A stretch of DNA of 64,000 bases from CAZGKX01 sp964525945 (GCA_964525945.1 CAZGKX010000003.1:1-64000); one strand, 5' to 3'. Positions 32,405 through 42,354 are shown, numbered from the stretch's first letter. Program-made: numbers and translations. The notes: a model not told the origin generated them from the sequence alone.

Positions 32405-34765
32405 TCAAAATAAATTTTCTTGGCTGTCCGCTCCTGCAGCACTTCCTAATTCACTGGATGGTGTGTCATCTGCCATTGGCACATCCGATTCGCGAAAATA
32501 TTCAGTTATGGCATTTGTTTGATTGGGCTTTGCCAGCAAACCGCTCATGGGATTTATTTTTACAGTAACCACATCGTCCGGTTGTTTCATTTCGCGTTCT
32601 GGCTTGCCTTTTAAAGCAACTTTCATGAAATCAATCCACAAGGGTAGGGCTAAGCGAGCTGCGTACTCATGCAAGGGATGAGGCGTGTCATAGCCAACCC
32701 AGGTGGTGACCACTAAATCGGGATTATAGCCAGCAAACCAGGCATCCACCTGTTCGTTGGTTGTCCCGGTCTTACCGGCAATGTCTTTCCGGTTAAGAAC
32801 AGTTGCTTCGTGTGCTGTACCATGCTGAATCACACCCATGAGGGCTGAGTTCATTAAAAAAGCAATGTTCGCTGGAATAACGCGAGGTGCGGTTAAATCG
32901 GGATCTTGGTTGTTGGTGTTTGCATGATTTACGTTGGTGGCTTTGGCTTGCAGCAACACTTGACCATCGGCGTTGGTGATATGGTCGATGAGGAAAGGTT
33001 CAATTTTATAACCGCCATTGGCAAAAACAGCATACGCTGCAGTAAGATCCATGGGGCTCACCGACAAACTACCGAGCGCTAACGATAAGGTGTGGGGGAG
33101 ATCGGCTTTGCGAAAACCAAATTGACTGACAAAATCAATGGCGTAATTAATACCAATGTCATCAAGAATCCGAATGGACACCAAGTTACGAGAGCTGATC
33201 AACGCTTCTTTTAAACGTGTAGGACCATTAAATTTAAGATTATCGTTGTGTGGCCGCCATAGATTGGCTTGACTGGGGTCATCGACGACGATGGGTGCGT
33301 CATTGACCAATGTTGCCAGTGTATAGCCTTTATTAAGTGCTGCGGCATAGACAAACGGTTTAAAGCTTGATCCGGGTTGTCGGCTTGATTGTGTTACGCG
33401 GTTAAACTTGCTTTTCTGAAAATTAAATCCACCGACCAATGATTCAATGGCGCCATTGTTGGGGTTTAAAGCCACAAGAGCTGCTTCCACTTGTGGGATT
33501 TGCGTTAATTGCCATTGATTATCGTGGAGCCTGACATAAACAACATCGCCAGGGGAGACCACTTGCTTGGCTTGAGTAGGTGCTTTCCCGACCCAGCCTT
33601 TTTTTAAGGCGGGCCTAGCCCAAGACAAACCTTGCCAAGGGATCGAAATGGTTTGGTCGTTGTCCGTAATGGCTGTTGCTTCTCGTTCTGCGACATTGAC
33701 AATCACGGCAGGTTGTAAATCATTGACAACAGGGTGGGTGCGCAATGCAGCTAGGCGTTTAGAAGGGGAGTCTAAATCCATCGGATCGATCGTTGCCACA
33801 GGGCCTCGATAGCCATGGCGGCGATCATAGGCCACTAAATTGTCTTCAACAATTTGATTGGCTGTATTTTGCAAAGGGCCTTTGATGGTGGTGTAAACTT
33901 TGTAACCTTTGGTATACGCTTCGGAGCCGAAATGATCATAAAGTGATTGGCGGATCATCTCTGCAACATAAGGTGCGCTGACCTCCAAATTTGTGCCATG
34001 ATAAAATTCGGTGATAGGTTCATGAATGGCTTCTTGGTATTGGGCGGCGGTGATGTATTTTTCTTCCAACAAACGCTCAAGCACGTGATCGCGTCGCTTT
34101 TTGGCGGCAGTGGCATTCGCAATTGGATTTTGAGTAGAAGGTGCTTGAGGCAAGCCAGCGATCATGGCCAGTTGAGCAATGTTTAATTCTTGCAGCGGCT
34201 TGCCATAATAAATTTTCGCCGCAGCGCCAACACCGTATGCACGGTTACCCAAATAAATTTTATTTAAATACAGCTCAAGAATTTTTTCTTTGCTTAATTC
34301 ACGATCAATTTTAATGGCCAACATGATTTCATTGAATTTACGTAAAAATGTTTTCTTGCGATTCAGAAAAAAGTTTCTTGCAACCTGCATGGTGATCGTG
34401 CTGCCACCTTGCGATTTTGTGCCTGTTTTGATCATGCGAACGGTGGCGCGTGCTAAACCAAATACGTCAACACCTGGGTGGTCAAAAAAACGTTGATCTT
34501 CTGTTGCCAACAACGCTCGGACGAGTGTCTGCGGAATTTGTTCATAGGTGAGTGGAATGCGACGTTTTTCACCGTATTCTTGAATGAGCAATCCTTCTTG
34601 GCTGTAGATGCGCAAAGGCACTTGCAAGTGCACGGTTTTTAACGATTCCACATTGGGCAATTGGCTTGACGCGTATAAATAAAGCAAGGTGACGCATACC
34701 AGCAATAGAAAAAATAAACTGACTAAAGCCCACAGGCCTTTGCGCCAAAAATATGTTATTTTCAT
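32405..34765 (-). CDS. mrcA: Penicillin-binding protein 1A
   Basis: Class A PBP that polymerises and cross-links peptidoglycan, 786 residues. One N-terminal membrane helix (about 10-33) precedes the glycosyltransferase domain with TEDQRFFDHPGVDVFGLARA and KSQGGSTITMQVARN. The transpeptidase has SSFKPFVYAAAL (SxxK), SRN in LISSRNLVSI and KTGT in AGKTGTTNEQVDAW. In gammaproteobacteria this gene usually stands divergent and next to pilM; here two extra genes lie between. The SxN and KTG boxes are intact. Confidence 0.97.
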   Translation of the reverse strand: MKITYFWRKGLWALVSLFFLLLVCVTLLYLYASSQLPNVESLKTVHLQVPLRIYSQEGLLIQEYGEKRRIPLTYEQIPQTLVRALLATEDQRFFDHPGVDVFGLARATVRMIKTGTKSQGGSTITMQVARNFFLNRKKTFLRKFNEIMLAIKIDRELSKEKILELYLNKIYLGNRAYGVGAAAKIYYGKPLQELNIAQLAMIAGLPQAPSTQNPIANATAAKKRRDHVLERLLEEKYITAAQYQEAIHEPITEFYHGTNLEVSAPYVAEMIRQSLYDHFGSEAYTKGYKVYTTIKGPLQNTANQIVEDNLVAYDRRHGYRGPVATIDPMDLDSPSKRLAALRTHPVVNDLQPAVIVNVAEREATAITDNDQTISIPWQGLSWARPALKKGWVGKAPTQAKQVVSPGDVVYVRLHDNQWQLTQIPQVEAALVALNPNNGAIESLVGGFNFQKSKFNRVTQSSRQPGSSFKPFVYAAALNKGYTLATLVNDAPIVVDDPSQANLWRPHNDNLKFNGPTRLKEALISSRNLVSIRILDDIGINYAIDFVSQFGFRKADLPHTLSLALGSLSVSPMDLTAAYAVFANGGYKIEPFLIDHITNADGQVLLQAKATNVNHANTNNQDPDLTAPRVIPANIAFLMNSALMGVIQHGTAHEATVLNRKDIAGKTGTTNEQVDAWFAGYNPDLVVTTWVGYDTPHPLHEYAARLALPLWIDFMKVALKGKPEREMKQPDDVVTVKINPMSGLLAKPNQTNAITEYFRESDVPMADDTPSSELGSAAGADSQENLF

Positions 34766-34807
34766 GTCGAGTGAATGCTGTTAAAAAAATAATCGTTGAT
34801 TATACCG

Positions 34808-35645
34808 TTATTTTAGTTCATTTAGCGAATGATCTGATGCATTTTTCAGTGGGAAATCGTTGTCACTGTCGTATTCTCCCATGGGTTCAATGTCATTTTG
34901 CTCTGCCTGATGAGGGAATGTTGGGTAATTGAAGGGGAACAAACCAAATTTTGCAAGGATGTTAAACTTGCTTGCTCCCATTATCGCAAGGGGCGCGGGT
35001 TTTGTGACAGCGGTAATTTTTTGCTGCAGAATGGCATTCGTTTGGCGCAAATAAGCGTTTTCGTTTGCGATCAACGGGTATAAGTATTCATGAAAAATAT
35101 CGTCGAAAATTTGTTTGATTTGAGTTTCCGTAACATGGGCGGGCAATGGAGTGTAAGGAAAAAGCAGAGGGAATAATTTATCCTTGATCAAGGTGCCCGA
35201 TTTACAAATGCCACCCCCATCCTGCAGTTCATTGATAAAGCCGAAAATTTTAATCTCTGTGCCATTTTTATAAATAGAGATGGTACGGGGAAATTTTGTA
35301 TCAAGCAATTGCTGCATATTTAATACAAAGATGACCAGGCTTTCTTTAAGATGAGTTAGCGCACTGTGATCCGGTACAGTGGCATCGGCGAGAACGTTTT
35401 TAAGCAATTGCATCGTATCGAATAAATATTGAAGCAATGATTCGCGTTTAGGCTCATTCTTAAATCACGTCTTGAATTAACATTTGCAATTGATCGGGTG
35501 CAGTGGGCAGTTCCACTTGCACAAATGCATCTGTTTCCACGCAGGTCGGATCAACCGCTAATTTTACGGCGGAAGAAGGGTATTTGATACGATGGTAAGC
35601 GACGATCACATCATGCAAGGTTTTCAGCAGGTTTTCAAGACGCAT
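34808..35645 (-). pseudogene. Frameshifted paralogue of the upstream unknown gene
   Basis: Two adjoining frames make one protein when a single base in a TTT run near 35459-35462 is removed (GTG-ATT-AAG-AAT-GAG). The first part, MRLENLLKTLHDVIVAYHRI (start 35645, SD AGGGGTG), matches MPSVQDLLHSLSRVILNYCD of the neighbour upstream. The second, NEPKRESLLQYLFDTMQLLK, matches NEKRRPVLNYVLHIIQKIQA. The proteins diverge toward the C-terminus. So this is a tandem duplicate that either decayed or suffers a sequencing error at the homopolymer. Function unknown; helical, no signal peptide. Confidence 0.6.
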
Positions 35646-35662
35646 TGGTTTCACCCCTAATG

Positions 35663-36751
35663 TTAATACTCGTACCAATAAAATGGCTCATTTTTATCCA
35701 TCTGGGTTGCTGAATTGCCATCGGCCACGGTTAAACTCTCTCCCAAATAGTCAAGGGCTGAGGCAAATAACGTGCCAATTTTTGAGACCCCATAACGATG
35801 CTCAGCCTCCGTCTTGGATTCTACAATGGCAGCCGTTGTGCTGGATGTGGTGACAGGTTGCTGCACTGCTTTGGGTTGTCGGCCAGCGTTGATGCGTGCT
35901 TTTGTGGTTTGAATTTTTTCCTTAAGGTGTTCAATTTGTTGGGTTAGACGTTGATGGGTTTCCACCGCTGTGATCAATTCATTATCCTCAGTAGCATGAC
36001 TAATTTCTTTAGCGTTCACCAAGTACTTTGTTGTGATGTCTGGATTGAAAAAAGAAGGTGATTTTTCTGAAGACCAGGTGGGGGATAAATAATTCAAATG
36101 CAATTCATTCTGAACCTGACTCAGGGTGTTTTTTAGGGTTTGAACGTCAATGCCTAGCTGTTCATTATACGCGGTTAGGCATCGAAGTTGGTGAGTTCGA
36201 AAAAAATTGAAAATCTTTTTCGTAAGATCCGTAGGACTGGTCTCAGCATTTACATCTAGAAAAGCAAGCAATGTGTTTTGAATTTGCATTCCCAGTCTAT
36301 TCAATTGATAGAAGCCCAGTATATCCTTTTTCAATCCATGGGTGGTCAGCTGTTGTCCATTGCAATGGATGGTCGTCGTGCTTGATTGAGATGTTTTAAT
36401 CAGGGCTTGTAATTCGCAAAAAAACACCGCGATTTCGTCTTGCAAGGAGGGAGCGAGTGGATCGGAACTATCGCTTGGTACGGACTGCTTAGAAAAAGCT
36501 TGGATTTTCTGAATAATATGCAACACATAATTTAAGACTGGGCGACGTTTTTCATTGGATTTAGCGATACAGGCAACCAGCTCGTCCATTAATATTTGCT
36601 CCGCAGGCAACCTATGTTCTGCAAAAGTAAAGGGCTCCGAAACAAGTGTTTCTTCACGTTTATCTTCGATGCTTATTGTTAACAGGGGAGAATCACAATA
36701 ATTCAAAATAACCCGTGACAATGAATGAAGTAAATCTTGCACGCTAGGCAT
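35663..36751 (-). CDS. Hypothetical helical protein, tandem duplicate pair
   Basis: A 362-residue soluble protein of unknown function. ATG 36751 is chosen because GGAGG lies seven bases upstream; the frame is open a little further. Residues about 265-295 form a coiled coil (THQRLTQQIEHLKEKIQTTK), followed by a Thr/Ser-rich linker and a C-terminal ending in FYWYEY. Its N-terminal half is paralogous to the next gene downstream, 17 bases away. The pair sits between mrcA and pilM, which are normally adjacent, so it was inserted. Effector-like, unproven. Confidence 0.6.
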   Translation of the reverse strand: MPSVQDLLHSLSRVILNYCDSPLLTISIEDKREETLVSEPFTFAEHRLPAEQILMDELVACIAKSNEKRRPVLNYVLHIIQKIQAFSKQSVPSDSSDPLAPSLQDEIAVFFCELQALIKTSQSSTTTIHCNGQQLTTHGLKKDILGFYQLNRLGMQIQNTLLAFLDVNAETSPTDLTKKIFNFFRTHQLRCLTAYNEQLGIDVQTLKNTLSQVQNELHLNYLSPTWSSEKSPSFFNPDITTKYLVNAKEISHATEDNELITAVETHQRLTQQIEHLKEKIQTTKARINAGRQPKAVQQPVTTSSTTAAIVESKTEAEHRYGVSKIGTLFASALDYLGESLTVADGNSATQMDKNEPFYWYEY

Positions 36752-36895
36752 AAACACCTCCAAAATAATTGAAGCAATTACACTATATTTTAATCATTTA
36801 AGCAGTGCAAGCGTGGCTCACATGGTTGTATTATAAATTCCTCACCATCGTCCATCGTAACCATTAACCAGCCGTAACAAGTCTGTAAATAACAA

Positions 36896-36924
36896 TTCAC
36901 TTTTCAACAAAGATACGCTATTAT
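36896..36924 (+). promoter_or_regulatory. pil operon promoter
   Basis: -35 TTCACT (36896-36901), a 17-base spacer and -10 TATTAT (36919-36924) lie 42 bases before the pilM start. Confidence 0.5.
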
Positions 36925-36966
36925 TTTTTTTGTGTTTTATGGAAAAACACCAAGTCCATTAGCCTT

Positions 36967-38007
36967 ATGATGAGGGATCTCGTGCTTAAATTATTTAAAC
37001 CATCGCCTGGTGTCGTCCTGGGCATTGATATTGGAACAAGCGCAATAAATATTTTACAAATAACCCATACTGACGATTCTTTTTGCATTACGGGCTATGA
37101 GCGTTGGGCTTTCCCCATTTCGATGGTTAAAGAGGATGGTGGGGGTAAGTTTAATGCCACCCATGCCATTCATAAATTATTATCCAGCAACACCCTTGCC
37201 GCTCGTTCCGTAGTACTCGCGATACCTGATGTCCTAACCTTGCAAAAAACCCTCTATGTTCATCCATCATTAAAGCCGCACGAAGTGCAAGAGCTGGTGG
37301 CTATGGAATCCCGTAAATACATCACGGATCCATCTCAAATTTTCTATGATTTTTATACGTTAGGCCCAGCGCCCCATGACCCATCCCTCCATGAAATTGT
37401 TTTTGTCGTCACTCGGGCGGAAAACGTTTTACAACGCGTGGGATTGGTGACCAAAAGGCATCTGACTGTAAAAGCGGTGGAAAAAGAATCACATGCGATT
37501 GAACGGGTATGCAGTCGATTGATGGCTGAATCCAACAACATGGTTATTTTTGATGTGAATATCCATAAAATGTATTTTTATGTTCTGAACAAAAACACCA
37601 TTGTTTACTCTCAAGAAAAAAATACTGATCAAGAGTTATTGGACAATTTCTCACAACAACATGGTGTCGATAAGCGTGATCTAGTGCTCATGCTCACAGA
37701 GTATCCCATGCTTTACGAGGATTTTTTAACCCAATTGCATGATTTTATTTTGTTGCAATTGAACCATCTTTTACAACTTTATTTCGCCGTAGCGCATGAC
37801 CGCTCGTTTCATAAATTATGGTTGGCGGGTGATTTAGCGCGTGTGCCGTATTTGGTGCAGAAATCAGAACAATTTTTCCAAATTCCCACATCCATTTTAA
37901 ATCCATTGAAAGCGCTGCAGGTTGCAAATCATCTCGACCGTGAAAAATTAATGCAGGATGCGCCCATGTTATTAATTGCTTGTGGACTGGCGTTACGAGC
38001 ATGTTGA
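36967..38007 (+). CDS. pilM: Type IV pilus assembly protein PilM
   Basis: Cytoplasmic actin-like ATPase of the type IV pilus alignment complex, 346 residues. It begins with VVLGIDIGTSAINILQI, the phosphate-binding loop of the FtsA/PilM family, then TLQKTLYVHPSLKPHEVQELV and ESRKYITDPSQIFYDFY. It binds the N-terminal tail of PilN. It heads the operon pilM-pilN-pilO-pilQ and overlaps pilN by seven bases. Pili of this type serve adhesion, twitching and DNA uptake. Confidence 0.93.
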   Translation: MMRDLVLKLFKPSPGVVLGIDIGTSAINILQITHTDDSFCITGYERWAFPISMVKEDGGGKFNATHAIHKLLSSNTLAARSVVLAIPDVLTLQKTLYVHPSLKPHEVQELVAMESRKYITDPSQIFYDFYTLGPAPHDPSLHEIVFVVTRAENVLQRVGLVTKRHLTVKAVEKESHAIERVCSRLMAESNNMVIFDVNIHKMYFYVLNKNTIVYSQEKNTDQELLDNFSQQHGVDKRDLVLMLTEYPMLYEDFLTQLHDFILLQLNHLLQLYFAVAHDRSFHKLWLAGDLARVPYLVQKSEQFFQIPTSILNPLKALQVANHLDREKLMQDAPMLLIACGLALRAC

Positions 38008-38600
38008 ACACTATAAATTTATTACCATGGCGAGAAAAAGCCGAGGAAAAAATTTTTAAGCGTTGTCGGTTTGTTTTTTTAGCGGGAGTGTTTATGGCGT
38101 CGTTGGTGCTCGTTTACCTGGATCATTGCACCTCAAACAATATCCGCCAACAAGTGGCGCGCAATCATCGTTTGCAACAAGAAATACGTCAATGTCAAAA
38201 AAATAGAATCATCATAAAACGGTTGGTCGCTAGCCGAAATACATTGACCTCTCGATTGCATAAAATCTATTTGTTGCACGCCTCACAACGGGAGTCTGTC
38301 AATTTTTTGTATGAGTTAGCGGCTCTTGTTCCAGATCAGGTCGCGCTTCAAAAAATTGAACGACGAGGGGATAAGATTGTGTTGTCAGGCAACGCCACAA
38401 ACAACCAAGGTATCTCCGATTTCATGCATAATTTAATGATTTATCACAAGGCTCGAGCACCTGACTTACCGGCAGTAAATACGGCCTTTGGCAAGAATAA
38501 TGTGTTGCACCATTATTTTACTTTGGATTTTAAATTAAAAAATACAGAACGAAATGAACACTCCATTAAAAAATATCAAACGATGGCCCACTTGGGTTAA
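38001..38600 (+). CDS. pilN: Type IV pilus assembly protein PilN
   Basis: Inner-membrane protein, 199 residues. The short cytoplasmic tail MLNTINLLPWREKAEEK carries the INLLPWR motif that docks PilM. One membrane helix follows (about 24-42) and then a periplasmic coiled-coil and ferredoxin-like domain. The ATG at 38001 overlaps the pilM stop (ATGTTGA), which fixes the start. Its end overlaps pilO by 47 bases. Confidence 0.93.
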   Translation: MLNTINLLPWREKAEEKIFKRCRFVFLAGVFMASLVLVYLDHCTSNNIRQQVARNHRLQQEIRQCQKNRIIIKRLVASRNTLTSRLHKIYLLHASQRESVNFLYELAALVPDQVALQKIERRGDKIVLSGNATNNQGISDFMHNLMIYHKARAPDLPAVNTAFGKNNVLHHYFTLDFKLKNTERNEHSIKKYQTMAHLG

Positions 38601-39126
38601 AGTGTTGATGACGGTTTTTGCGCTGCTGGGGAGCACCTATTTAGAATATGGGTTGATTCTTCGGACCGATTTAATGACATCTTCTCATTTGCACCGGCAG
38701 GAAAATGATTTGCGGCAGGCGTTTGAGGTGCAATCTTATAACAGCAGCAACTTGGCGGCCTACCAAACGGAATTGCTTCATTTGAAAAAACACTTTGAGC
38801 AATTAAATCCTCATCTTGTTTCAAAAAATTCTTTACCAGGCATGCTTGGGGGAATTTCAAAATTGGGTAAAACGTGCAATTTAATGTTTGAGTCCTTGGC
38901 GCCATTGCCTGAAATTTCACATGACTTTTATACAGAATTGCCGATGACCATTGTTGTTTTAGGGCAGTACCACGAATTAATGACTTTTTTAAAACAAGCA
39001 AGGTTTTTACGCCCCATGCTCACGTGGCATGATTTTGTTATCGAACATGCTGCCTCGCAAGCGCATTTGGATGACAGGCTGTTAACGATGAAAATTACGG
39101 CTAAAGCTTATCGGTATACCGCATGA
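38554..39126 (+). CDS. pilO: Type IV pilus assembly protein PilO
   Basis: Partner of PilN in the inner-membrane alignment complex, 190 residues. It has one membrane helix (about 15-34, KVLMTVFALLGSTYLEYGLI), a coiled coil (about 45-75) and a periplasmic domain with LPGMLGGISKLGKTCNLMFE and ELPMTIVVLGQYHELMTFL. It overlaps both neighbours, so the four pil genes are tightly coupled. Confidence 0.9.
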   Translation: MNTPLKNIKRWPTWVKVLMTVFALLGSTYLEYGLILRTDLMTSSHLHRQENDLRQAFEVQSYNSSNLAAYQTELLHLKKHFEQLNPHLVSKNSLPGMLGGISKLGKTCNLMFESLAPLPEISHDFYTELPMTIVVLGQYHELMTFLKQARFLRPMLTWHDFVIEHAASQAHLDDRLLTMKITAKAYRYTA

Positions 39127-40628
39127 GTAAAAATCATCCACGGCTCGTCTTGAGTTTCATCCTGATTTTACCCACTCTGGCCTTTGCCGCTGATTCACTT
39201 GAGCAGTATATCGAATCCATTAAAGCACGCCCGCCTAAACCCATCGAAAAAATCGCTTTGGATGTTCCTAAACCCCAACCCTTGGTGGCAGTAAAACCAC
39301 GTAATCCCTTTAAAATGAAAAACCCACCTCAAAAAACGCAAGCAATTGTGCAAGGCAATGGTTTTAAAAATGATAGAATTTCTTTAAACTTTCAAGACAT
39401 TCAAGTCAGGGCAGTGTTGCAACTCATCGCCGATTTTACGGGTATTAATATTGTCGTCAGCGAAGCGGTGAAAGGAAGCATAACCTTGCATTTACACGAT
39501 GTGCCATGGGAGCACGCTTTGCAAACCATTTTAACCTTGCAGGGCTTGGATAAACGCCAAGTTGGCAATGTGATTTTAGTGGATCAAGCCGCAGCCATCG
39601 CGGAGCGTGCCCATAAATCTTTGCATAAACAAAACCTCGTGCAGCAATTCCAGCCGTTGCAAGCCGATTTACTGCAAATTAACTATGCGAACGCGGCTGA
39701 GCTTGCCAACATGTTAAGCGACAAAACCAATTCACTTTTGTCGCAACGAGGTACTGTTGCTGTGGACAGAAGAACCAATACGTTATGGTTGAAAGATACG
39801 CCGGCTCAGCTGCACATGCTAAAATCGTTTATAAAGCGATTGGATATCCCAGTGAAGCAAGTGGAAATAGAAGCGCGTATTGTTAATATGAATAAGCAAT
39901 GTGCCACTGATATGGGTGCCCGTTTTGGCATTACGCATTCTGTTTATTTAAGCGGTACGCTTGAAGGTGCCAATCAAATTGCTCAAGGAGCCTCACCGAG
40001 CAATGCGCCTTTGCCGCAGCGTTTAAATCTGGATTTAGGGGCAATGCCCATTGATGCGAATCCAGCATCCATAGGTATTGCGTTAGCAAAGTTGGGCAAC
40101 CATGCTTTGCTTGATATGGAATTGTCTGCCTTAGAAAGCGAAGGGCAAGCGAACGTGATCGCAAGACCTAAATTGGTCACCACCAATCAACAAGCAGCTG
40201 TGATTGAATCAGGTGAAGACATTCCTTACCAAGAAGCTATGCCAAGTGGGGCAACATCCGTCTCCTTTAAAAAAGTTGTGCTACGCTTAAAGGTAACACC
40301 GCAAATTACCCCTGATGGTAAATTGTTAATGAATTTGGTCATCAATCAGGACTCTGATTCTGCACGAAGGGTGCAAGGTGTTCCCGTTATTTTAACAAAA
40401 TCGATAAAAACAAGTGTGTTGGTGAACAATGGTGAAACCGTAGTGTTGGGTGGAATATACAAGCAAGATAAAAATAATTCCATGGTCCGTGTGCCTTTTT
40501 TGGGACATTTACCGGTTGTTGGGTATTTATTTAGTCGAAAAGAGACACGAATCAGAAATGAAGAGTTGCTCATTTTCATTACTCCAAGGATAATGACCAA
40601 CAATGCAATCATTACGGCAGAAAAATAA
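39123..40628 (+). CDS. pilQ: PilQ secretin with a PilP-like N-terminal segment
   Basis: Outer-membrane secretin pore of the type IV pilus, 501 residues against about 700 usually. A signal peptide (1-23) is followed by SLEQYIESIKARPPKPIEKI and RNPF (25-63), which reads like the start of PilP. Next come the secretin N0 domain (about 85-155, LNFQDIQVRAVLQLIADFTG), the N1 domain (about 180-245) and the secretin core (about 310-495). The peptidoglycan-binding AMIN domains normally at the N-terminus are absent, and no separate pilP gene exists in the operon. Confidence 0.92.
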   Translation: MSKNHPRLVLSFILILPTLAFAADSLEQYIESIKARPPKPIEKIALDVPKPQPLVAVKPRNPFKMKNPPQKTQAIVQGNGFKNDRISLNFQDIQVRAVLQLIADFTGINIVVSEAVKGSITLHLHDVPWEHALQTILTLQGLDKRQVGNVILVDQAAAIAERAHKSLHKQNLVQQFQPLQADLLQINYANAAELANMLSDKTNSLLSQRGTVAVDRRTNTLWLKDTPAQLHMLKSFIKRLDIPVKQVEIEARIVNMNKQCATDMGARFGITHSVYLSGTLEGANQIAQGASPSNAPLPQRLNLDLGAMPIDANPASIGIALAKLGNHALLDMELSALESEGQANVIARPKLVTTNQQAAVIESGEDIPYQEAMPSGATSVSFKKVVLRLKVTPQITPDGKLLMNLVINQDSDSARRVQGVPVILTKSIKTSVLVNNGETVVLGGIYKQDKNNSMVRVPFLGHLPVVGYLFSRKETRIRNEELLIFITPRIMTNNAIITAEK

Positions 40629-40631
40629 AGT

Positions 40632-40659
40632 TTGGTAATGCCAGGTATTTTGGTAAAAT
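40632..40659 (+). promoter_or_regulatory. Possible internal promoter before aroK
   Basis: TTGGTA (40632-40637), a 16-base spacer and TAAAAT (40654-40659) lie in the 111-base gap between pilQ and aroK, so aroKB may be expressed independently of the pilus genes. Confidence 0.4.
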
Positions 40660-40739
40660 AGTTGGATGGCGGTCATTATTTTGAAGGGTGGGGATTCGAC
40701 CGTAACATAATAAAAGTTAATGGGGATACATAATCAAAA

Positions 40740-41267
40740 ATGAGTATAGTTAAAGTACGCAATATATTTCTAATAGGGCCTATGGGAGCGGGAAAAAGCA
40801 CAATAGGCCGTACTTTGGCAAAAGAGCTCAAGTTGGAGTTCTATGATTCGGATGAGGTTATTGAAGAGCGTTCTGGGGCGGATATTTCTTGGATCTTTGA
40901 TGTTGAAGGAGAAGAGGGTTTCCGTCGCCGTGAAATGAAAGTGATTGATGAGTTAACGCAAAAAAATAATATTGTGTTGGCCACGGGCGGGGGTGTTATC
41001 ATGACACCTGAAAATCGAAATGCCTTAGCTGGGCGCGGCACGGTGATTTATCTTAAAACATCGCTGCAGCAGCAATTCGAACGCACAAAACGAGACACCA
41101 AGCGTCCTTTATTGCAGACTGAAGATTTAGAAGGCACGTTGGAAATGTTGCGTGATGAGCGTGAGCCTTTCTACGAAGAGTTGGCTGATGTTAGTTTTGA
41201 AACCGACAAGCTTACTGTAAAAGCGGTTGCTAATAACATTATTAAGTATATCTATGGTGAATCGTAA
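40740..41267 (+). CDS. aroK: Shikimate kinase
   Basis: Phosphorylates shikimate in aromatic amino acid synthesis, 175 residues. The P-loop GPMGAGKST is at 12-20, followed by FYDSDEVIEERSGADISWIF, with the DxD and substrate Arg in EEGFRRREMKVI, then LATGGGVI and the lid KRPLLQ. pilQ-aroK-aroB is conserved gene order in gammaproteobacteria. Its stop overlaps the aroB start by 14 bases. Confidence 0.96.
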   Translation: MSIVKVRNIFLIGPMGAGKSTIGRTLAKELKLEFYDSDEVIEERSGADISWIFDVEGEEGFRRREMKVIDELTQKNNIVLATGGGVIMTPENRNALAGRGTVIYLKTSLQQQFERTKRDTKRPLLQTEDLEGTLEMLRDEREPFYEELADVSFETDKLTVKAVANNIIKYIYGES

Positions 41268-42354
41268 GTTTACAGAGCTAATTATTCGTGTTCCAGGGCA
41301 GGAATACCCCGTCTATATCGGTGAACATCTTTTATTAAACAGTGAGCTGCTTGTTCGTCATGTCAAATCAGAACAAGTGCTCATTGTGACCAATGATACG
41401 GTAGCTCCTTATTACCTTGAATTTTTGCAGCAAGCTTATCAAAACAAGCAATGTGATGTCGTCGTGCTTAATGATGGTGAAATGCATAAAAACCAAGAAA
41501 GTTTGTTTGCTATTTACGATGCGCTTATCCATAAACGCCACCATCGCGATACCACATTGGTTGCTTTGGGAGGGGGCGTGGTTGGCGATATCACTGGGTT
41601 TGCTGCCGCCACTTTTCAGCGGGGTGTTGCTTTTATTCAAATACCCACGACGTTGTTAGCGCAAGTTGATGCATCCATTGGTGGTAAAACAGCCATAAAT
41701 CATCCGCAGGGTAAAAACATGATTGGGAGTTTCCATCAACCGCAAGCGGTCATTATGGACACCCATGCATTAACCACCTTACCCAAACGGGAATTTGCTG
41801 CAGGTTTAGCTGAGGTCATAAAATATGGCCTGTTGGCCGGGGACATTTTTTTTCAACAGCTCCGCGTGGAATTAACCGACACGCTGATTCACGAACAGGA
41901 AAAACTCGTTGAATTAATGACCCATTGCTGTGAAATTAAAGCCCGCTTGGTGGAACTCGACGAACGTGAAACAGGTGCTCGCGCGCTTTTAAATTTGGGT
42001 CATACGTTCGCCCATGCTTTAGAAGCTTGTACACACTATCAACGATGGTTGCATGGAGAAGCGGTTGCCATTGGTTTGTATTGTGCGGCATTATTATCGC
42101 ACCAAAAGGGGTATTTAAACGCCTCCACGCTTGCTGAACTAGATAAATTACTGGCTCAAATCAATTTACCGCGGCGAATACCCCACGATATTGATTTAAA
42201 AGAAGTGTATGAATTGATGTTTAATGATAAAAAAATAATCAAGCATACCCTGCGTTTTGTGTTGATCAGGGCGGTGGGGGATTGTTACCTGGACGAATCC
42301 GTCACAAAAGATCAGGTTCAACAGGTTTTGTTGATGGCCCAAGACGATGCTTGA
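41254..42354 (+). CDS. aroB: 3-Dehydroquinate synthase
   Basis: NAD- and zinc-dependent enzyme making 3-dehydroquinate from DAHP, 366 residues. The motifs DGEMHKNQESL, LVALGGGVVGDITGFAAATFQRG, QIPTTLLAQVDASIGGKTAINH and LNLGHTFAHALE are intact. ATG 41254 (ATGGTGAATCG), inside the end of aroK, is chosen by alignment; the frame is open nine codons further upstream. Confidence 0.96.
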   Translation: MVNRKFTELIIRVPGQEYPVYIGEHLLLNSELLVRHVKSEQVLIVTNDTVAPYYLEFLQQAYQNKQCDVVVLNDGEMHKNQESLFAIYDALIHKRHHRDTTLVALGGGVVGDITGFAAATFQRGVAFIQIPTTLLAQVDASIGGKTAINHPQGKNMIGSFHQPQAVIMDTHALTTLPKREFAAGLAEVIKYGLLAGDIFFQQLRVELTDTLIHEQEKLVELMTHCCEIKARLVELDERETGARALLNLGHTFAHALEACTHYQRWLHGEAVAIGLYCAALLSHQKGYLNASTLAELDKLLAQINLPRRIPHDIDLKEVYELMFNDKKIIKHTLRFVLIRAVGDCYLDESVTKDQVQQVLLMAQDDA

